DNA of 64,000 nt from Streptomyces deccanensis (GTDB lineage: Bacteria > Actinomycetota > Actinomycetes > Streptomycetales > Streptomycetaceae), in NCBI RefSeq assembly GCF_022385335.1, contig NZ_CP092431.1, positions 9,176,001 through 9,240,000 of the forward strand, given 5' to 3'. Shown here one piece after another: positions 26,701 to 35,532 of this stretch (position 1 is the stretch's first letter; each line of letters opens with the position of its first letter). Made by a program: the position numbers and the translations under genes. A model generated the notes under the pieces. The model searched no databases and was not told the DNA's origin. It saw only the letters and a program-made list of their open reading frames with translations.

Positions 26701-26744
26701 CTCGGTGTCTCGGTGTGTCTCGGTGTGATGCGGTGCCTCGGTGT
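26701..26744 (+). repeat. Four copies of CTCGGTGT between two genes
   Basis: CTCGGTGT occurs at 26701, 26709, 26719 and 26737, filling the spacer between the ligase start and the hydrolase stop. The ligase ribosome site should be nearby, yet the spacer is made almost entirely of this repeat, so slippage could alter ligase expression. Confidence 0.8.
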
Positions 26745-26756
26745 GACGCCGTCCGG

Positions 26757-27680
26757 TCACGCAGCCGACGCGGCGGCCGCCGGGTCCAGTTGGCGGGTGA
26801 GGAACTCGATCTGGTCGCGCACCAGCACCTCGAAGGTCTCGCCGGTGTAGAAGTCGAAGTGGCCGGCGTCGTACCTCTTGGTCTCCCCTCTGGGCGCGGT
26901 GCGCGCGTAGCGGAGGGTCTGGGCGGGAGGCGTGACGGAGTCGGTGTCGCTGACACAGAAGAGGATCGGGAAGGCGATCTTCTTGGCCGCGCGCCCGGGC
27001 CGGTAGGTGAGGATGGTCGGGATGACCCTGGCCGCCACCTCGTTGCGGAACGTCGTTCCCGGGGGCTGGAGCGCCTGGTATCCGGGCAGGGCGTCCGGAG
27101 CGTTCATGAGCGCCGTTGCGCCGGGGGCGGCGGCGATCGGAACCATGACGGGCGGCTTCCCACGACCTCGCGCCGCCAGATCGCGGGCCACCACGGGGAG
27201 GACCTTGAGCGAGGCGGCGGGGCCCAGCGCGAGCGCCGCGGCGAGACCGTCGGTGAACGGGCACTGCGCCACGGCCGCGCGCAGTTCGGGATGGCGGGAG
27301 GCGACGGTGATGGCATGGCCGCCGCCGAACGAGCTGCCCCACACGGCGATACGCGTCCGGTCGACGTCCGTGCGCGTCTTGACGTAGGCGAGGGCGGCGT
27401 CCCAGTCGGCGAGCTGACGCTTGATCGACAGGAGCTGGCGCGGGTGGCCGCCGCTGTCGCCGAAGTGCCGGTAGGTGAAGGCCACCGCGGCGATGCCGGC
27501 CTGTGCGAAGCGCTCGGCGAAGGCGTCCAGGCGCATCTCGCGGACGGCGCCGAGGCCGTGCCCGAGGACGACGACGGGCGGAGACGTGACGCCTGTGGGG
27601 AGGTAGAGCCATCCGGCGCATCTGCTGTCGCCGGAAGGGAACGTGATGTCGTGCCGGGTGAAGGACTGCTGCGTGGTCAT
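26757..27680 (-). CDS. Alpha/beta hydrolase (dienelactone-hydrolase/X-Pro-like)
   Basis: 307 residues from the ATG at 27680. Oxyanion segment GHGLG, nucleophile elbow WGSSFGGGH, acid in CVSDTDSVTPP, and His in DAGHFDFYTG. The long cap and TFRNEVAARVIPTILTYRPG segment are typical of actinobacterial alpha/beta hydrolases of the DLH/acetyl-xylan-esterase-like clan. It lies 72 bases upstream of the ligase and 7 bases after the enoyl-CoA hydratase, so it is co-transcribed with both. It may open a lactone or cleave an ester or CoA thioester in the same pathway. Confidence 0.8.
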   Translation of the reverse strand: MTTQQSFTRHDITFPSGDSRCAGWLYLPTGVTSPPVVVLGHGLGAVREMRLDAFAERFAQAGIAAVAFTYRHFGDSGGHPRQLLSIKRQLADWDAALAYVKTRTDVDRTRIAVWGSSFGGGHAITVASRHPELRAAVAQCPFTDGLAAALALGPAASLKVLPVVARDLAARGRGKPPVMVPIAAAPGATALMNAPDALPGYQALQPPGTTFRNEVAARVIPTILTYRPGRAAKKIAFPILFCVSDTDSVTPPAQTLRYARTAPRGETKRYDAGHFDFYTGETFEVLVRDQIEFLTRQLDPAAAASAA

Positions 27681-27687
27681 CGTCGGA

Positions 27688-28656
27688 TCACCGCCCGCTC
27701 GTCGGGCGACGGCCCGGCACACTGCCCGAGGCGAGAGCCCGAGCGTAGGTGCCCGGTGTGTAGAGCGGGAGTTCGCCGGTGGCGGCGGTGGTGGCCTGGT
27801 AGTCGAGCATCAGTTCCTGGCCTTCCTTCGACATGATCTGGACGAAGAACTCGGCGCGTTCGACGTGCAGGCCGTCCTCCAGGGACATCGAGCCGCCGAA
27901 ATACACCGACCTCTTGGCGGCCGCGACCGACCCCTTCGACCGCTTCCCGAAGTGCTCGGCGAGATCGACCGCCTGCGCGACCACCTTGTCCTGCGGAACG
28001 ACCTTGTCCACCGCGCCGTTGGCGAGGGCCTCCTCGGGCGTGAACGGCTTGCCTTCGAGGATCGCGGCCAGGGACCGGTGGGTGCCGATCAGGCGGGTCA
28101 GCCGCTGGGTGCCGCCGCCGCCCGGGATGATGCCGAGGAGGATCTCCGGCTGCCCGATGAAGAAGTCTCCGTCGGCCATGACCCGCAGGTCGCACGCCCA
28201 GGCGAACTCCGCGCCGAGGCCGAGGGCGGAACCGTTGAGGGCGGCGACGTAGAGCACACCGCTGGCGTTCATCCGCAGGAAGCTCCTGTGCAGACGTTCC
28301 AGCTGCAGTGCCCCGCGCATCGGGGTCCTGCGCATCACGGGCCCGAGGAGGCGGGACCGGTCCACGTGCTTGGCCATGCGGACGACGGCTGAGGCGGCGC
28401 GCCGGCCGACCGTGGGACTCGCGGCGCCCTCTTCCTGCAGCCACCGGACCGCGGCATGGCTGACGAACCGCTCGGGATGCGCCCCGGTGAAGACGACGGC
28501 ACGGATGTTCGGATCACGGTCGGCTCGTGCCACCAGCCTGTCCAACTGCTGGGCGATGTCGAGGCCGAACTCCTGGAGCGGGCCGCCGTCCACCCGGACG
28601 ATCAGGACGGCCCCCCGATCTTCGATCGTCAGACGGCCCTTGTCTTTGTATGGCAT
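27688..28656 (-). CDS. Enoyl-CoA hydratase/isomerase family protein
   Basis: 322 residues, longer than the usual 260 because of an insertion at about 75-125 (rich in Arg; VRWLQEEG to MRRTPMRGA). Crotonase oxyanion segments are VVFTGAHPERFVSHAA and ALNGSALGLGAEFAWACD, and the GIIPGGGGTQRLTRLIG segment carries the region where the catalytic Glu normally lies. There, ILLGIIPGGG has Ile-Ile where typical hydratases have xxPExxLGxxPGxGGTQ (here GQPEILLG keeps Glu). It hydrates trans-2-enoyl-CoA or isomerises a related ester. Divergent from the TetR gene across a palindromic operator. Confidence 0.85.
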   Translation of the reverse strand: MPYKDKGRLTIEDRGAVLIVRVDGGPLQEFGLDIAQQLDRLVARADRDPNIRAVVFTGAHPERFVSHAAVRWLQEEGAASPTVGRRAASAVVRMAKHVDRSRLLGPVMRRTPMRGALQLERLHRSFLRMNASGVLYVAALNGSALGLGAEFAWACDLRVMADGDFFIGQPEILLGIIPGGGGTQRLTRLIGTHRSLAAILEGKPFTPEEALANGAVDKVVPQDKVVAQAVDLAEHFGKRSKGSVAAAKRSVYFGGSMSLEDGLHVERAEFFVQIMSKEGQELMLDYQATTAATGELPLYTPGTYARALASGSVPGRRPTSGR

Positions 28657-28872
28657 GAGTTCTGCTCCCGTGCTGAGTTCATGGGGATGGGACAGTGCGT
28701 GCGGACGGCCGCGGATGCGTGTCGCAGCGATGAGGTCGGGTCCGCCCCGACGTGCTGGGTGCGCATGGGCGGCAGGAGACTGGACCAGCGCGTGATGACG
28801 TGCCCGAAGGCGGACGCGGGTGTCCGAAGAGGCACGTCACATGAGATGTGTACTATTGCCGTGAAGAATTAC

Positions 28873-28885
28873 ATAACCAAGTTAT
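28873..28885. promoter_or_regulatory. TetR-type operator, copy 1 (ATAAC-N3-GTTAT)
   Basis: ATAACCAAGTTAT is a perfect 5-3-5 palindrome 33 bases before the TetR start, in the divergent spacer with the enoyl-CoA hydratase. The same half-sites recur at 30542-30554. Low-GC sequence in an otherwise very GC-rich spacer supports a real regulatory site. Confidence 0.75.
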
Positions 28886-28918
28886 TTCCGATGTGTCAAC
28901 GGTGGAGGGGTACGGGAC

Positions 28919-29602
28919 ATGGCAGGGCGGGCGAAGGTCGAGGACGCACCGGAACGACTTGTGCGGGCGGCCATCGGCTTGCTGGCCGAACAGGGTCCGT
29001 CGGCCTTGAAGGCGCGCGCGGTGGCTTCCGCGAGCGGACTGTCGACGATGGTGGTCTACAGCCACTTCGGCGGGATCCCCGAGCTGATGAGCGCTGTCGC
29101 CGACCACGGGTTCAGGGAACTCGGCGCGGCGTTCGCCCGGGTGCCGGTGACGGAGGACCCGATCGCGGATCTCTTCGCCATGGCTCTGACCTGCCGTCGG
29201 CAGGCCCGTGAGAACCCGCACCTCTACGACCTGATGTTCGGACTGTCCACCCGGGCGACGTACCGGCCTCTGCCGGACACGGACCGTCGCCTGAGCGGGC
29301 GTTCCCCGGCCTTTCAGGAAGCCCACGCTCATGTCACCGCGGCGTGCGAACGGCTGGTGCGATTGGGCAGGGTCGAGCGACAGGAACCCGAAGCCATCGC
29401 CGCCCAGCTGTGGAGTTACGTGCATGGTTACATCACCCTCGAACTGGCTGAGCACTTCGCGGAGTTCGACGACGCCGTGGCCCAGGTGCTCCTGCCGCTG
29501 GGTGTGAACTTCTGTGTCGGACTGGGCGACCGGCGGGAACGTGCCGAGGCCTCCCACGCGGCCGGCGTGCGCCTGTACGACTCGATCGTTCAAGGCGGCT
29601 GA
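28919..29602 (+). CDS. TetR-family transcriptional regulator
   Basis: 227 residues. N-terminal HTH: AAIGLLAEQGPSALKARAVA followed by SGLSTMVVYSHFGGIPELM (about 14-60), the classical TetR_N recognition helix. The C-terminal ligand domain has ENPHLYDLMFGL and a WSYVHGYITLELAEHF helix typical of the TetR_C_33/WHG-type domain. It is divergent from the enoyl-CoA hydratase operon and upstream of a convergent SDR. Two matching palindromes in front of those transcription units make autoregulation plus repression of the lipid genes the simplest model. An acyl-CoA ligand is likely but unproven. Confidence 0.88.
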   Translation: MAGRAKVEDAPERLVRAAIGLLAEQGPSALKARAVASASGLSTMVVYSHFGGIPELMSAVADHGFRELGAAFARVPVTEDPIADLFAMALTCRRQARENPHLYDLMFGLSTRATYRPLPDTDRRLSGRSPAFQEAHAHVTAACERLVRLGRVERQEPEAIAAQLWSYVHGYITLELAEHFAEFDDAVAQVLLPLGVNFCVGLGDRRERAEASHAAGVRLYDSIVQGG

Positions 29603-29635
29603 AATGCCGGGTGGCTGGGCTCTGCCCCGTCGCGG

Positions 29636-30532
29636 CTAGGACGCCCTGGGCTCTTCGGCAGGGGCATCCGTGCCCGGCGTGAGCTGGTCGTGCCTCCCCA
29701 GCGCCGCGACCTCCCGTTCGAGGGACGGAACCGCCCGGGCCGCGAAACGCCTCGCCCAGGGCCAGGCCGGCGGTGAATTCAGCAGCGCCTTGGCCCAGTT
29801 GGCCACGACGACCGCGCGCGGGACGTACACGCGGCTGCGCCGGCGTACGAGTCCGTCGACGATCGCGGCGGCCGCCCGGTCTGCGCTCGTGGTGACATTG
29901 CCCGGATAGGGCAGCCGCGTGCGCAGATCCTGGAACGAGGGGAGGTCCGCCTCGGCGCCGCGCACGAGGTCCGTGTCGATCCAGGAGGGGTGGACCACGC
30001 CGACCGTGACCCCGAGGTGGGCCACCTCCTGCCGGTAGGTCAGGGCGAGCAATTCGGCCCCGGCCTTGCTCGCGCCGTAGGAGGCCATCGCGGCCAGCGG
30101 CATGAACGACAGCGCGGACGCGACGACCAGCACGTGGCCCCGGCTGCGCTCCAGATGCGGCGTCGCGTACTTCAGGGTGCGGAACACACCGTTCAGGTTG
30201 ATGTCCAGCACCCGCTCGAACGATGCCTCGTCCGTCTGCCGCACCGTCCCGTACGCCACGACGCCGGCGTTGGCGACGACGAGGTCGATGCCGCCCATGA
30301 CCTCGGCGGCCTCGTCGATCGCCGACCGTAGGGCGGCCCCGTCGCGTACGTCGGCCTCACGCCACGAAGCGGTGGGACCCAGCTCGTCGGCGAGGGCGCG
30401 CAACCGGTCGGCTTCGAGACCGATCACGGTCACCCGGGCCCCTCGGGCGGCGGCCAGGCGGGCCACCTTCTCGCCGATGCCGCGTGCCGCTCCGGTGACA
30501 ACCAGCTTCCTGCCCAGCAAGTCACGTTTCAT
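29636..30532 (-). CDS. Short-chain dehydrogenase/reductase
   Basis: 298 residues, classical SDR: TGAARGIG (about 14-21), VANAG at the NNAG position, Ser in VVASALSFMPL, and Tyr/Lys in SYGASKAGAE. The C-terminal 60 residues form a hydrophobic/basic extension (VVANWAKALLNSPPAWPWAR) as in mycolate-reductase-like and membrane-associated SDRs that act on lipid substrates. A TetR-type palindrome sits 10 bases before its start, so it should share control with the enoyl-CoA hydratase operon. Confidence 0.87.
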   Translation of the reverse strand: MKRDLLGRKLVVTGAARGIGEKVARLAAARGARVTVIGLEADRLRALADELGPTASWREADVRDGAALRSAIDEAAEVMGGIDLVVANAGVVAYGTVRQTDEASFERVLDINLNGVFRTLKYATPHLERSRGHVLVVASALSFMPLAAMASYGASKAGAELLALTYRQEVAHLGVTVGVVHPSWIDTDLVRGAEADLPSFQDLRTRLPYPGNVTTSADRAAAAIVDGLVRRRSRVYVPRAVVVANWAKALLNSPPAWPWARRFAARAVPSLEREVAALGRHDQLTPGTDAPAEEPRAS

Positions 30533-30541
30533 GGCGGAAAC

Positions 30542-30554
30542 ATAACTTCGTTAT
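30542..30554. promoter_or_regulatory. TetR-type operator, copy 2 (ATAAC-N3-GTTAT)
   Basis: ATAACTTCGTTAT, with the same half-sites, spacing and flanking ACATAAC as the site at 28873-28885. It lies directly upstream of the SDR start at 30532, overlapping where its promoter and leader must be. Confidence 0.75.
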
Positions 30555-30622
30555 CGATGGAGCACAAGAGACTTGTCGCACCTGTCTGCCGTTCGGTTAC
30601 GGGGGGCTGGAGCGGATGCCTG

Positions 30623-31117
30623 TCAGGCCCTTTTCGCGCCGCTCTGCTCGCGTACGGCGTCGAACATGGCGGTGAGAGCGGGGCTCTCGGCGAGGCTGCA
30701 CAGCAGGGTGTGCAGCGTGTGCCGTTCGGGGGAGCCCAGGTCGGCGAGGATGTCGTGGTCGAGGCCCGCGAGCGTGCGGTTGAGGACGGCCAGGACCTCG
30801 CGCCCCTCGTCGGTGATGTCCACGGCGTAGCGACGCCGGTCCTGCGGATCGCGTGTCCGCTCGGCGTAACCGGCCCGCTCCAGGTCGTCGAGGCTCGTCA
30901 CCATCGTCGCCGGGTCGATGCGCAGGAACGAGCCGAGCGCCAGCTGCGGCATGGCACCGTTGTCGGCCAGGGCCTGGAGGACGCTGTAGTGGCGCACCCG
31001 CAGGCCGGTACCGCTGATGCCGTCCTCGGCGATCCTGAAGGCCACCTGCCCGAGCTTGACCAGCAGGCAGATGGTGTGTTCGGCCACTGTCCCCGGTACC
31101 AGCGGAGCCTCGGACAT
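30623..31117 (-). CDS. MarR-family transcriptional regulator
   Basis: 164 residues. Winged helix with RVRHYSVLQALADNGAMPQL, LGSFLRIDPATMVTSLDDLE and the wing AERTRDPQDRRRYAVDITDEG (about 40-110), flanked by dimerisation helices. The acyl-CoA dehydrogenase at 31262 lies upstream on the same strand, separated by 145 bases. MarR proteins beside acyl-CoA dehydrogenases usually sense aromatic or acyl acids. No clear operator was found; CGTAC-containing half-sites occur near 31190 and 32500. Confidence 0.87.
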   Translation of the reverse strand: MSEAPLVPGTVAEHTICLLVKLGQVAFRIAEDGISGTGLRVRHYSVLQALADNGAMPQLALGSFLRIDPATMVTSLDDLERAGYAERTRDPQDRRRYAVDITDEGREVLAVLNRTLAGLDHDILADLGSPERHTLHTLLCSLAESPALTAMFDAVREQSGAKRA

Positions 31118-31261
31118 CGTTTATCCCGCCCATGGTTGGTTCTGCGTACGGTCCGCGTCCATCGTACGAGAAGGCCCGGGGTGGCCTGACCGGGCGGCGA
31201 TTTCGGTGCGCGGGGCGGGGCCCGTACGCCGGCGGCGGTCGTCGCTCCGTGGGCGTCGCTC

Positions 31262-32488
31262 TCAACCGGTGATGGTCCGGCCGAAGATCTGCCGGGCGAT
31301 GACCCACTTCTGTATCTCGTTGGTGCCCTCGTAGATCTCGCCGATCTTGCTGTCCCGGTAGATCGCCTCGACGGGTCCGGGGCTGCCGTCGGCGCCCAGT
31401 TCGCGGGCGAAGCCGAGGCCTCCGAATGCCTGGACGGCGTCGCGCGCCATGTCCACCGACAGCTTCGTGGCGTAGTACTTCGCCATCGCGGCCTCGGGTT
31501 CCGGGGACGGATCGCCGGCGTCCAGGCGCAGGGCGGCCTTGGTGACGAGGGTGCGGGCGTTGTCGATCTCGGTGGCCCGCTCGGCGAGCAGGAACTGCCA
31601 GTGCTGGTTGGCGGCCACCGGCCTGCCGAAGGCGTGTCGCGTCGACAGGTGGGCCACGGTGTGGTCGAAGGCGGCCTGCGCCATGCCGACCCCGGCGGAC
31701 GCGATGCCGATCCGGCCGTACGTCAGTGTGGACAGCGCGTGGCGCAGCCCGTGTCCCTCGGTGCCGCCGAGGAGGTAGTCGTCGGACAGGTGGACGTCCT
31801 TGAAGTGGATGTCCGCGGTGAGCTGGCCACGGTTGCCCATCTTGCGGTCGGCGAGACCGACGTGAACGCCCGGCAGCGCCGTGTCGACGATGAACATGCT
31901 CAGCCGCTCGCCGGTGCGGGCGAGTACCACCACGAACCCGGCCACGGGCGAGTTGGAGATCCACCGCTTGTGGCCGTTCAGCACCCAGCCGGCCTGGGTG
32001 CGTACGGCCTCGGTCCGAACGGCCTGCGGAGACAGGTCGCTGGAGGCGTCCGGCTCGGTGGTGGCGAACGCGCCGACCACCGAACCCTGCGCGACCCTGG
32101 GCAGCCAGCGCTGCCGCTGCTCCTCGGTGCCCTGCCGCAGGGCGTTGCCCGCCAGGATGCAGTGCACGTCGAAGACGGCCGCGACGCTGCTGGAGTAGTA
32201 GGCCAGTTCCTCGATCGCCGCGGCGGTGGCGGCGGCCGGGTGGATCAGGCCGTCGCCGCCGACCTCGACGGGGAAGGGGATCCGGAGGACCTCGGCCGAC
32301 GCGAGTGCGTCGAACACCTGGCGGGGGAAACCGTCGGTGCGCTCGTCGCCGTTCGCGATCGCCGCGGCGTGCGGAGCCACCTCTCGCTCCGCGACGCGGC
32401 GCACGGCGGCGCGTACGGACTGGGTCTCTTTGGGGGCGAGGAGCTCGTGGTAGAGCCGGTCGCTCTGGCGTACGGGAGTGGAAGTCAT
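31262..32488 (-). CDS. Acyl-CoA dehydrogenase
   Basis: 408 residues, complete ACAD. It has an N-terminal helical domain, a middle beta domain with FATTEPDASSDLSPQAV and ISNSPVAGF (FAD/substrate contact), and C-terminal helices with VDMARDAVQAFGGLGFAREL and YEGTNEIQKWVIARQIFG, the signature 2 region. The base position typically falls in IYEGTNEIQ, where the Glu is present. It oxidises an acyl-CoA to the 2-enoyl-CoA using FAD, one step before the enoyl-CoA hydratase at 27688. It is divergent from an SDR at 32552. Confidence 0.9.
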   Translation of the reverse strand: MTSTPVRQSDRLYHELLAPKETQSVRAAVRRVAEREVAPHAAAIANGDERTDGFPRQVFDALASAEVLRIPFPVEVGGDGLIHPAAATAAAIEELAYYSSSVAAVFDVHCILAGNALRQGTEEQRQRWLPRVAQGSVVGAFATTEPDASSDLSPQAVRTEAVRTQAGWVLNGHKRWISNSPVAGFVVVLARTGERLSMFIVDTALPGVHVGLADRKMGNRGQLTADIHFKDVHLSDDYLLGGTEGHGLRHALSTLTYGRIGIASAGVGMAQAAFDHTVAHLSTRHAFGRPVAANQHWQFLLAERATEIDNARTLVTKAALRLDAGDPSPEPEAAMAKYYATKLSVDMARDAVQAFGGLGFARELGADGSPGPVEAIYRDSKIGEIYEGTNEIQKWVIARQIFGRTITG

Positions 32489-32551
32489 GCGCGGACCATA
32501 TCATTCGTACCGCGTATTATTAGTTCACCAATCGACTTTGGAGGTTCGACC

Positions 32552-33379
32552 ATGACACGGACGCTGACGGGCAAGACCGTTCTGATGTCGGGAGGCAGCC
32601 GAGGCATCGGACTCGCCATCGCCCTGCGCGCGGCCCGCGACGGGGCGAACGTCGTGATGCTCGCCAAGACCGCCGTACCGCACCCCAAGCTCGAAGGCAC
32701 GGTCCACACCGCCATCGAGGAGGTCCAGCGCGCGGGCGGCAAGGGGCTGGCCGTCGTCGGCGACGTCCGCAACGAGGACGACGTGCACACCGCCGTCGAC
32801 GCCGCCGTCAGCGCCTTCGGTGGCATCGACATCGTGGTGAACAACGCCAGTGCGATCGACCTGTCGTCGTCGGAGCGGCTGGAGATGAAGCGCTACGACC
32901 TGATGCAGGACATCAACACGCGGGGCACGTTCCTGCTGAGCAGGGCCGCGATCCCGCACCTGCGGGAAGCGGACAACCCGCACATCCTCACCCTCTCGCC
33001 ACCGCTGAACCTCGCGCCGCACTGGGTGGGCAAGCATCTCGGCTACACGCTGTCGAAGTACGGCATGAGCCTGTGCACCATCGGCCTCGCCGAGGAACTC
33101 GCCACCGACGGCATCGCCGCCAACTCGCTGTGGCCCCGAACCCTGATCGACACCGCCGCCGTGCGCAACGTGGTCGGCGGCGCCGGACAGGCCCGCAGCC
33201 CGCAGATCATGGCCGACGCCGCGTACGCCGTCCTCACGCGTGACGCGCGCGAGTGCACCGCCAACCTGTTCATCGACGACGAGGTGCTGCTCGCCGAAGG
33301 CGTCACCGACCTGTCCGTCTACAGCCCGGCCGGCTTCGAGGGCGACCTCGCGCTCGACATATTCGTCGATCCGGCCTGA
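32552..33379 (+). CDS. SDR family oxidoreductase (HSDL2-like)
   Basis: 275 residues from the ATG at 32552 (GGAGG upstream). SGGSRGIG (14-21), VVNNAS in the NNAG position, SPPLNL at the Ser position, and YTLSKYGM with the Tyr-x3-Lys pair. The wording MSGGSRGIGLAIALRAARDG, AKTAVPHPKLEGT and TLSPPLNL is typical of the human HSDL2/peroxisomal-type SDR branch, linked to fatty-acid metabolism. The C-terminal SCP2 domain of HSDL2 is absent. It is divergent from the acyl-CoA dehydrogenase. Confidence 0.88.
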   Translation: MTRTLTGKTVLMSGGSRGIGLAIALRAARDGANVVMLAKTAVPHPKLEGTVHTAIEEVQRAGGKGLAVVGDVRNEDDVHTAVDAAVSAFGGIDIVVNNASAIDLSSSERLEMKRYDLMQDINTRGTFLLSRAAIPHLREADNPHILTLSPPLNLAPHWVGKHLGYTLSKYGMSLCTIGLAEELATDGIAANSLWPRTLIDTAAVRNVVGGAGQARSPQIMADAAYAVLTRDARECTANLFIDDEVLLAEGVTDLSVYSPAGFEGDLALDIFVDPA

Positions 33380-33696
33380 TCCTCCTCGGGTTCGAGGCGT
33401 GGGGGCCCTGTCTCCTTGGTCGGCGAAACGACCTGGACTTGATGCGGGTCGTCGGCAGACGCGCGTGTCCCGGACACCGCGGTGGAGGACTGGTTGGTGG
33501 GCGGGGAGACGGTGCTTCCGGTGCCCCGGGGCGGAGGCCGCGCTGTCCCGAGCGGCGGTTCACGAACCGCCGGTGCATGGTCGGAAGTCGAACTGCCCCG
33601 CCCGCACTCACCGATCGGCCTCGCCCCCCGAGCCCTGAGCTTGGCGTTTGCCCCGCAGGGGTTGAACGGAACACGCACCTGTAGCGTCTGAGATTC
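33380..33696. other. Intergenic region with a perfect palindrome
   Basis: 317 bases with no supported gene. A weak hairpin CCTCG-GGTT-CGAGG (33384-33397) follows the SDR stop. CGGCGGTTC-AC-GAACCGCCG (33553-33572) is a perfect 9-2-9 palindrome about 125 bases before the lipoprotein start, suitable as an operator or a small terminator. Confidence 0.5.
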
Positions 33697-34116
33697 ATGA
33701 AGGTATCGCGCCATTTCGCAGTCTTGCTTCTGAGTGCCGGTTTGCTGCTCTCAGGGTGCTCGTCACCGTTCGACGAGCGGGGTGACGACTCCTCCGGCCC
33801 AACCCTGCCCGCCCGTACCGTCGTCGAGGGCAAGTGGCAGAAAGGGCCGGCAGATCCCGAGCAGCACAAGCCGTACCCGTACGACATCTATACGCATTGT
33901 GGGATCAAGTGGGTGAAGTTCGGTGGCCGTTGGTGGGTCTTGGACTCCGTGTTCCTCGGCGCTGAGCAGGTCAAGGGGGAGCCGCGCTCACAAGCAAGCC
34001 AGAGGCTCGCCGGCTACATGACACTGATCGGTCCGGATACCGCCAATTTCGACGCCGCCGGGATGCCCACGATGCAATTCGTACCGACCGAGGATGAACC
34101 GGGGGGCTGTGCCTAG
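33697..34116 (+). CDS. Putative lipoprotein of unknown function
   Basis: 139 residues. Basic start MKVSRH, hydrophobic core, lipobox LLLSGC with the modified Cys at residue 21, then a Ser/Pro-rich linker and a small domain of about 90 residues (YDIYTHCGIKWVKFGGRWWV, ending in EPGGCA) with two further cysteines that could pair. THCGxxWxxFxGRWW resembles short extracytoplasmic proteins common in Streptomyces. I do not know their role. It is monocistronic, with its start six bases inside the region after a long leader. Confidence 0.72.
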   Translation: MKVSRHFAVLLLSAGLLLSGCSSPFDERGDDSSGPTLPARTVVEGKWQKGPADPEQHKPYPYDIYTHCGIKWVKFGGRWWVLDSVFLGAEQVKGEPRSQASQRLAGYMTLIGPDTANFDAAGMPTMQFVPTEDEPGGCA

Positions 34117-34278
34117 GAATTTTCGTCGGCGGTAGGGTCAGGCACCGCGGACGTCCACCAGGAGGCACTTCAACGCGTCGCTGGAATCGCCGCCGCGACC
34201 GAGGCGCCTTCCCCCGGCATATGGAATCGGGACCGGTATCTAAGCTGGGCTCTCCTTCCGCCCCGTCCGAGGAGTAGC

Positions 34279-35223
34279 GTGCCGCCGGCCTTCGTCCACC
34301 GGATCACCAAATACGACCCCGCCGACCGCGACGAGCACGGCCACTACACCGGGGTCGAAAGCACGGTCAGCGACCATGGGCCTGTCGAAGCGGCGTACCT
34401 GGCGGCGGTCGCCGCCTTCGCGGAGGCATCGGACATCGACCGGCTGGAGATCCGCGAGCCCGCGGTCACCGGCTTCGTCCACTTCGGTGGGGAGCCGCCG
34501 GCTGAGGGGCACGGCCTCGGCGGGCTCTTCCCGCCCGACCTCACCGGCTACCACGACGGGGCCGAGGTCCCTCTTCCGGTCGCCCTGGAACTGGTCCGGG
34601 CCATGCTCCGCGACCAAGGCGCTTGGTGCCGACTGGAGGTGGGGGATTCGTTCACCGTGCATGTCGGGTGGGACCAGTACGTGTACGTGGGCAGTGACCG
34701 GCCCTGTGCGGACGCCGTGGCCCGTACGCGGGAACTCGGCCTCTTCCCGGAACCGCTCACTGCCTCGCCCTATGCGGCCGAGGCCGACGAAGCGGAAGTG
34801 ACGGAGCCGGCGGACGAGCACTTCTGGATACGCGTGCACTCCGCGCTGGCCTCACGGCATGCCTTGCTCCTTGAGGAAAGCCACGTTCGCAACGCCGCAC
34901 GCTGGCACCGCATCACACCGGAGAACCTCGACACCGTGCGCGCCGGTCTCGGCCCGCGCGCCCTGCTGACCGTCTGGCCCGACCTGACCCCGGACGTCGG
35001 CGCCGTCCTCGCCGCATTGCCCCCGGAGGAGTCCATCATCTTCGTCTGGGAGGCGCAGGACGGGACGATCAGCCACGCGATCGTCGACGACACCGACTAC
35101 CAGGCGCTCAGCGCCCACGTGGCCGATGCCCGCGCCGCCTGCGCCCTGCCCCTCGCCGAACACCACCCGCTGTTCTGTGCTGCTCTCCCGGACAGCGACG
35201 GCGTACTGCGCGCCCGGTGGTGA
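34279..35223 (+). CDS. Conserved hypothetical protein (two-part, immunity-like)
   Basis: 314 residues from a GTG with GAGGAG seven bases upstream. It opens with VHRITKYDPADRDEHGHYTG, then an acidic region; around 120-150 EVGDSFTVHVGWDQYVYVGS resembles small-molecule or toxin-immunity folds seen in actinobacteria. The second half (about 185-314) has ILE-rich strands with PPEESIIFVWEAQDGTISHA. No signal peptide, TM helix or catalytic motif. I do not recognise the family with confidence. A short hairpin follows the stop. Confidence 0.68.
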   Translation: MPPAFVHRITKYDPADRDEHGHYTGVESTVSDHGPVEAAYLAAVAAFAEASDIDRLEIREPAVTGFVHFGGEPPAEGHGLGGLFPPDLTGYHDGAEVPLPVALELVRAMLRDQGAWCRLEVGDSFTVHVGWDQYVYVGSDRPCADAVARTRELGLFPEPLTASPYAAEADEAEVTEPADEHFWIRVHSALASRHALLLEESHVRNAARWHRITPENLDTVRAGLGPRALLTVWPDLTPDVGAVLAALPPEESIIFVWEAQDGTISHAIVDDTDYQALSAHVADARAACALPLAEHHPLFCAALPDSDGVLRARW

Positions 35224-35241
35224 CCCGGCTCGCGCGCCGGG
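35224..35241 (+). terminator. Short terminator hairpin
   Basis: CCCGGC-TCGCGC-GCCGGG starts one base after the TGA: 6-bp GC stem, 6-base loop. No U-tract. The next 290 bases up to the hydrolase start hold no recognised gene. Confidence 0.5.
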
Positions 35242-35532
35242 CGAGCCTGCAGACGCTGTGCGCCGAAGTCGCAATCCGGCGACTCCTGGCAACGGGCCAC
35301 CCCACGTCGACGCACCCGCCACGCGCTGAACTGGTCCCGCCGGCGCCGCCGGCACCACCTCAGAACAGACTCTGAACGGCGGCGATAACGCGCTGCGAGC
35401 GTCTGCCCGGTCATTCATATCCAGGGGACGTTTTCTTCCCCCCATGGCGTGTGGACATCACCTCGACACCGGCGAATCATGGTGTGCGGACCGCCAATCG
35501 GCGGAACAGGGGCGAAAAAGGGGACAGGTCCC

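Noticed and set aside
24387..27836. A very long open frame on the plus strand (about 1149 codons)
   Set aside because: It is antisense to the ligase, hydrolase and enoyl-CoA hydratase genes; low-complexity composition and no motifs, a GC-rich shadow.
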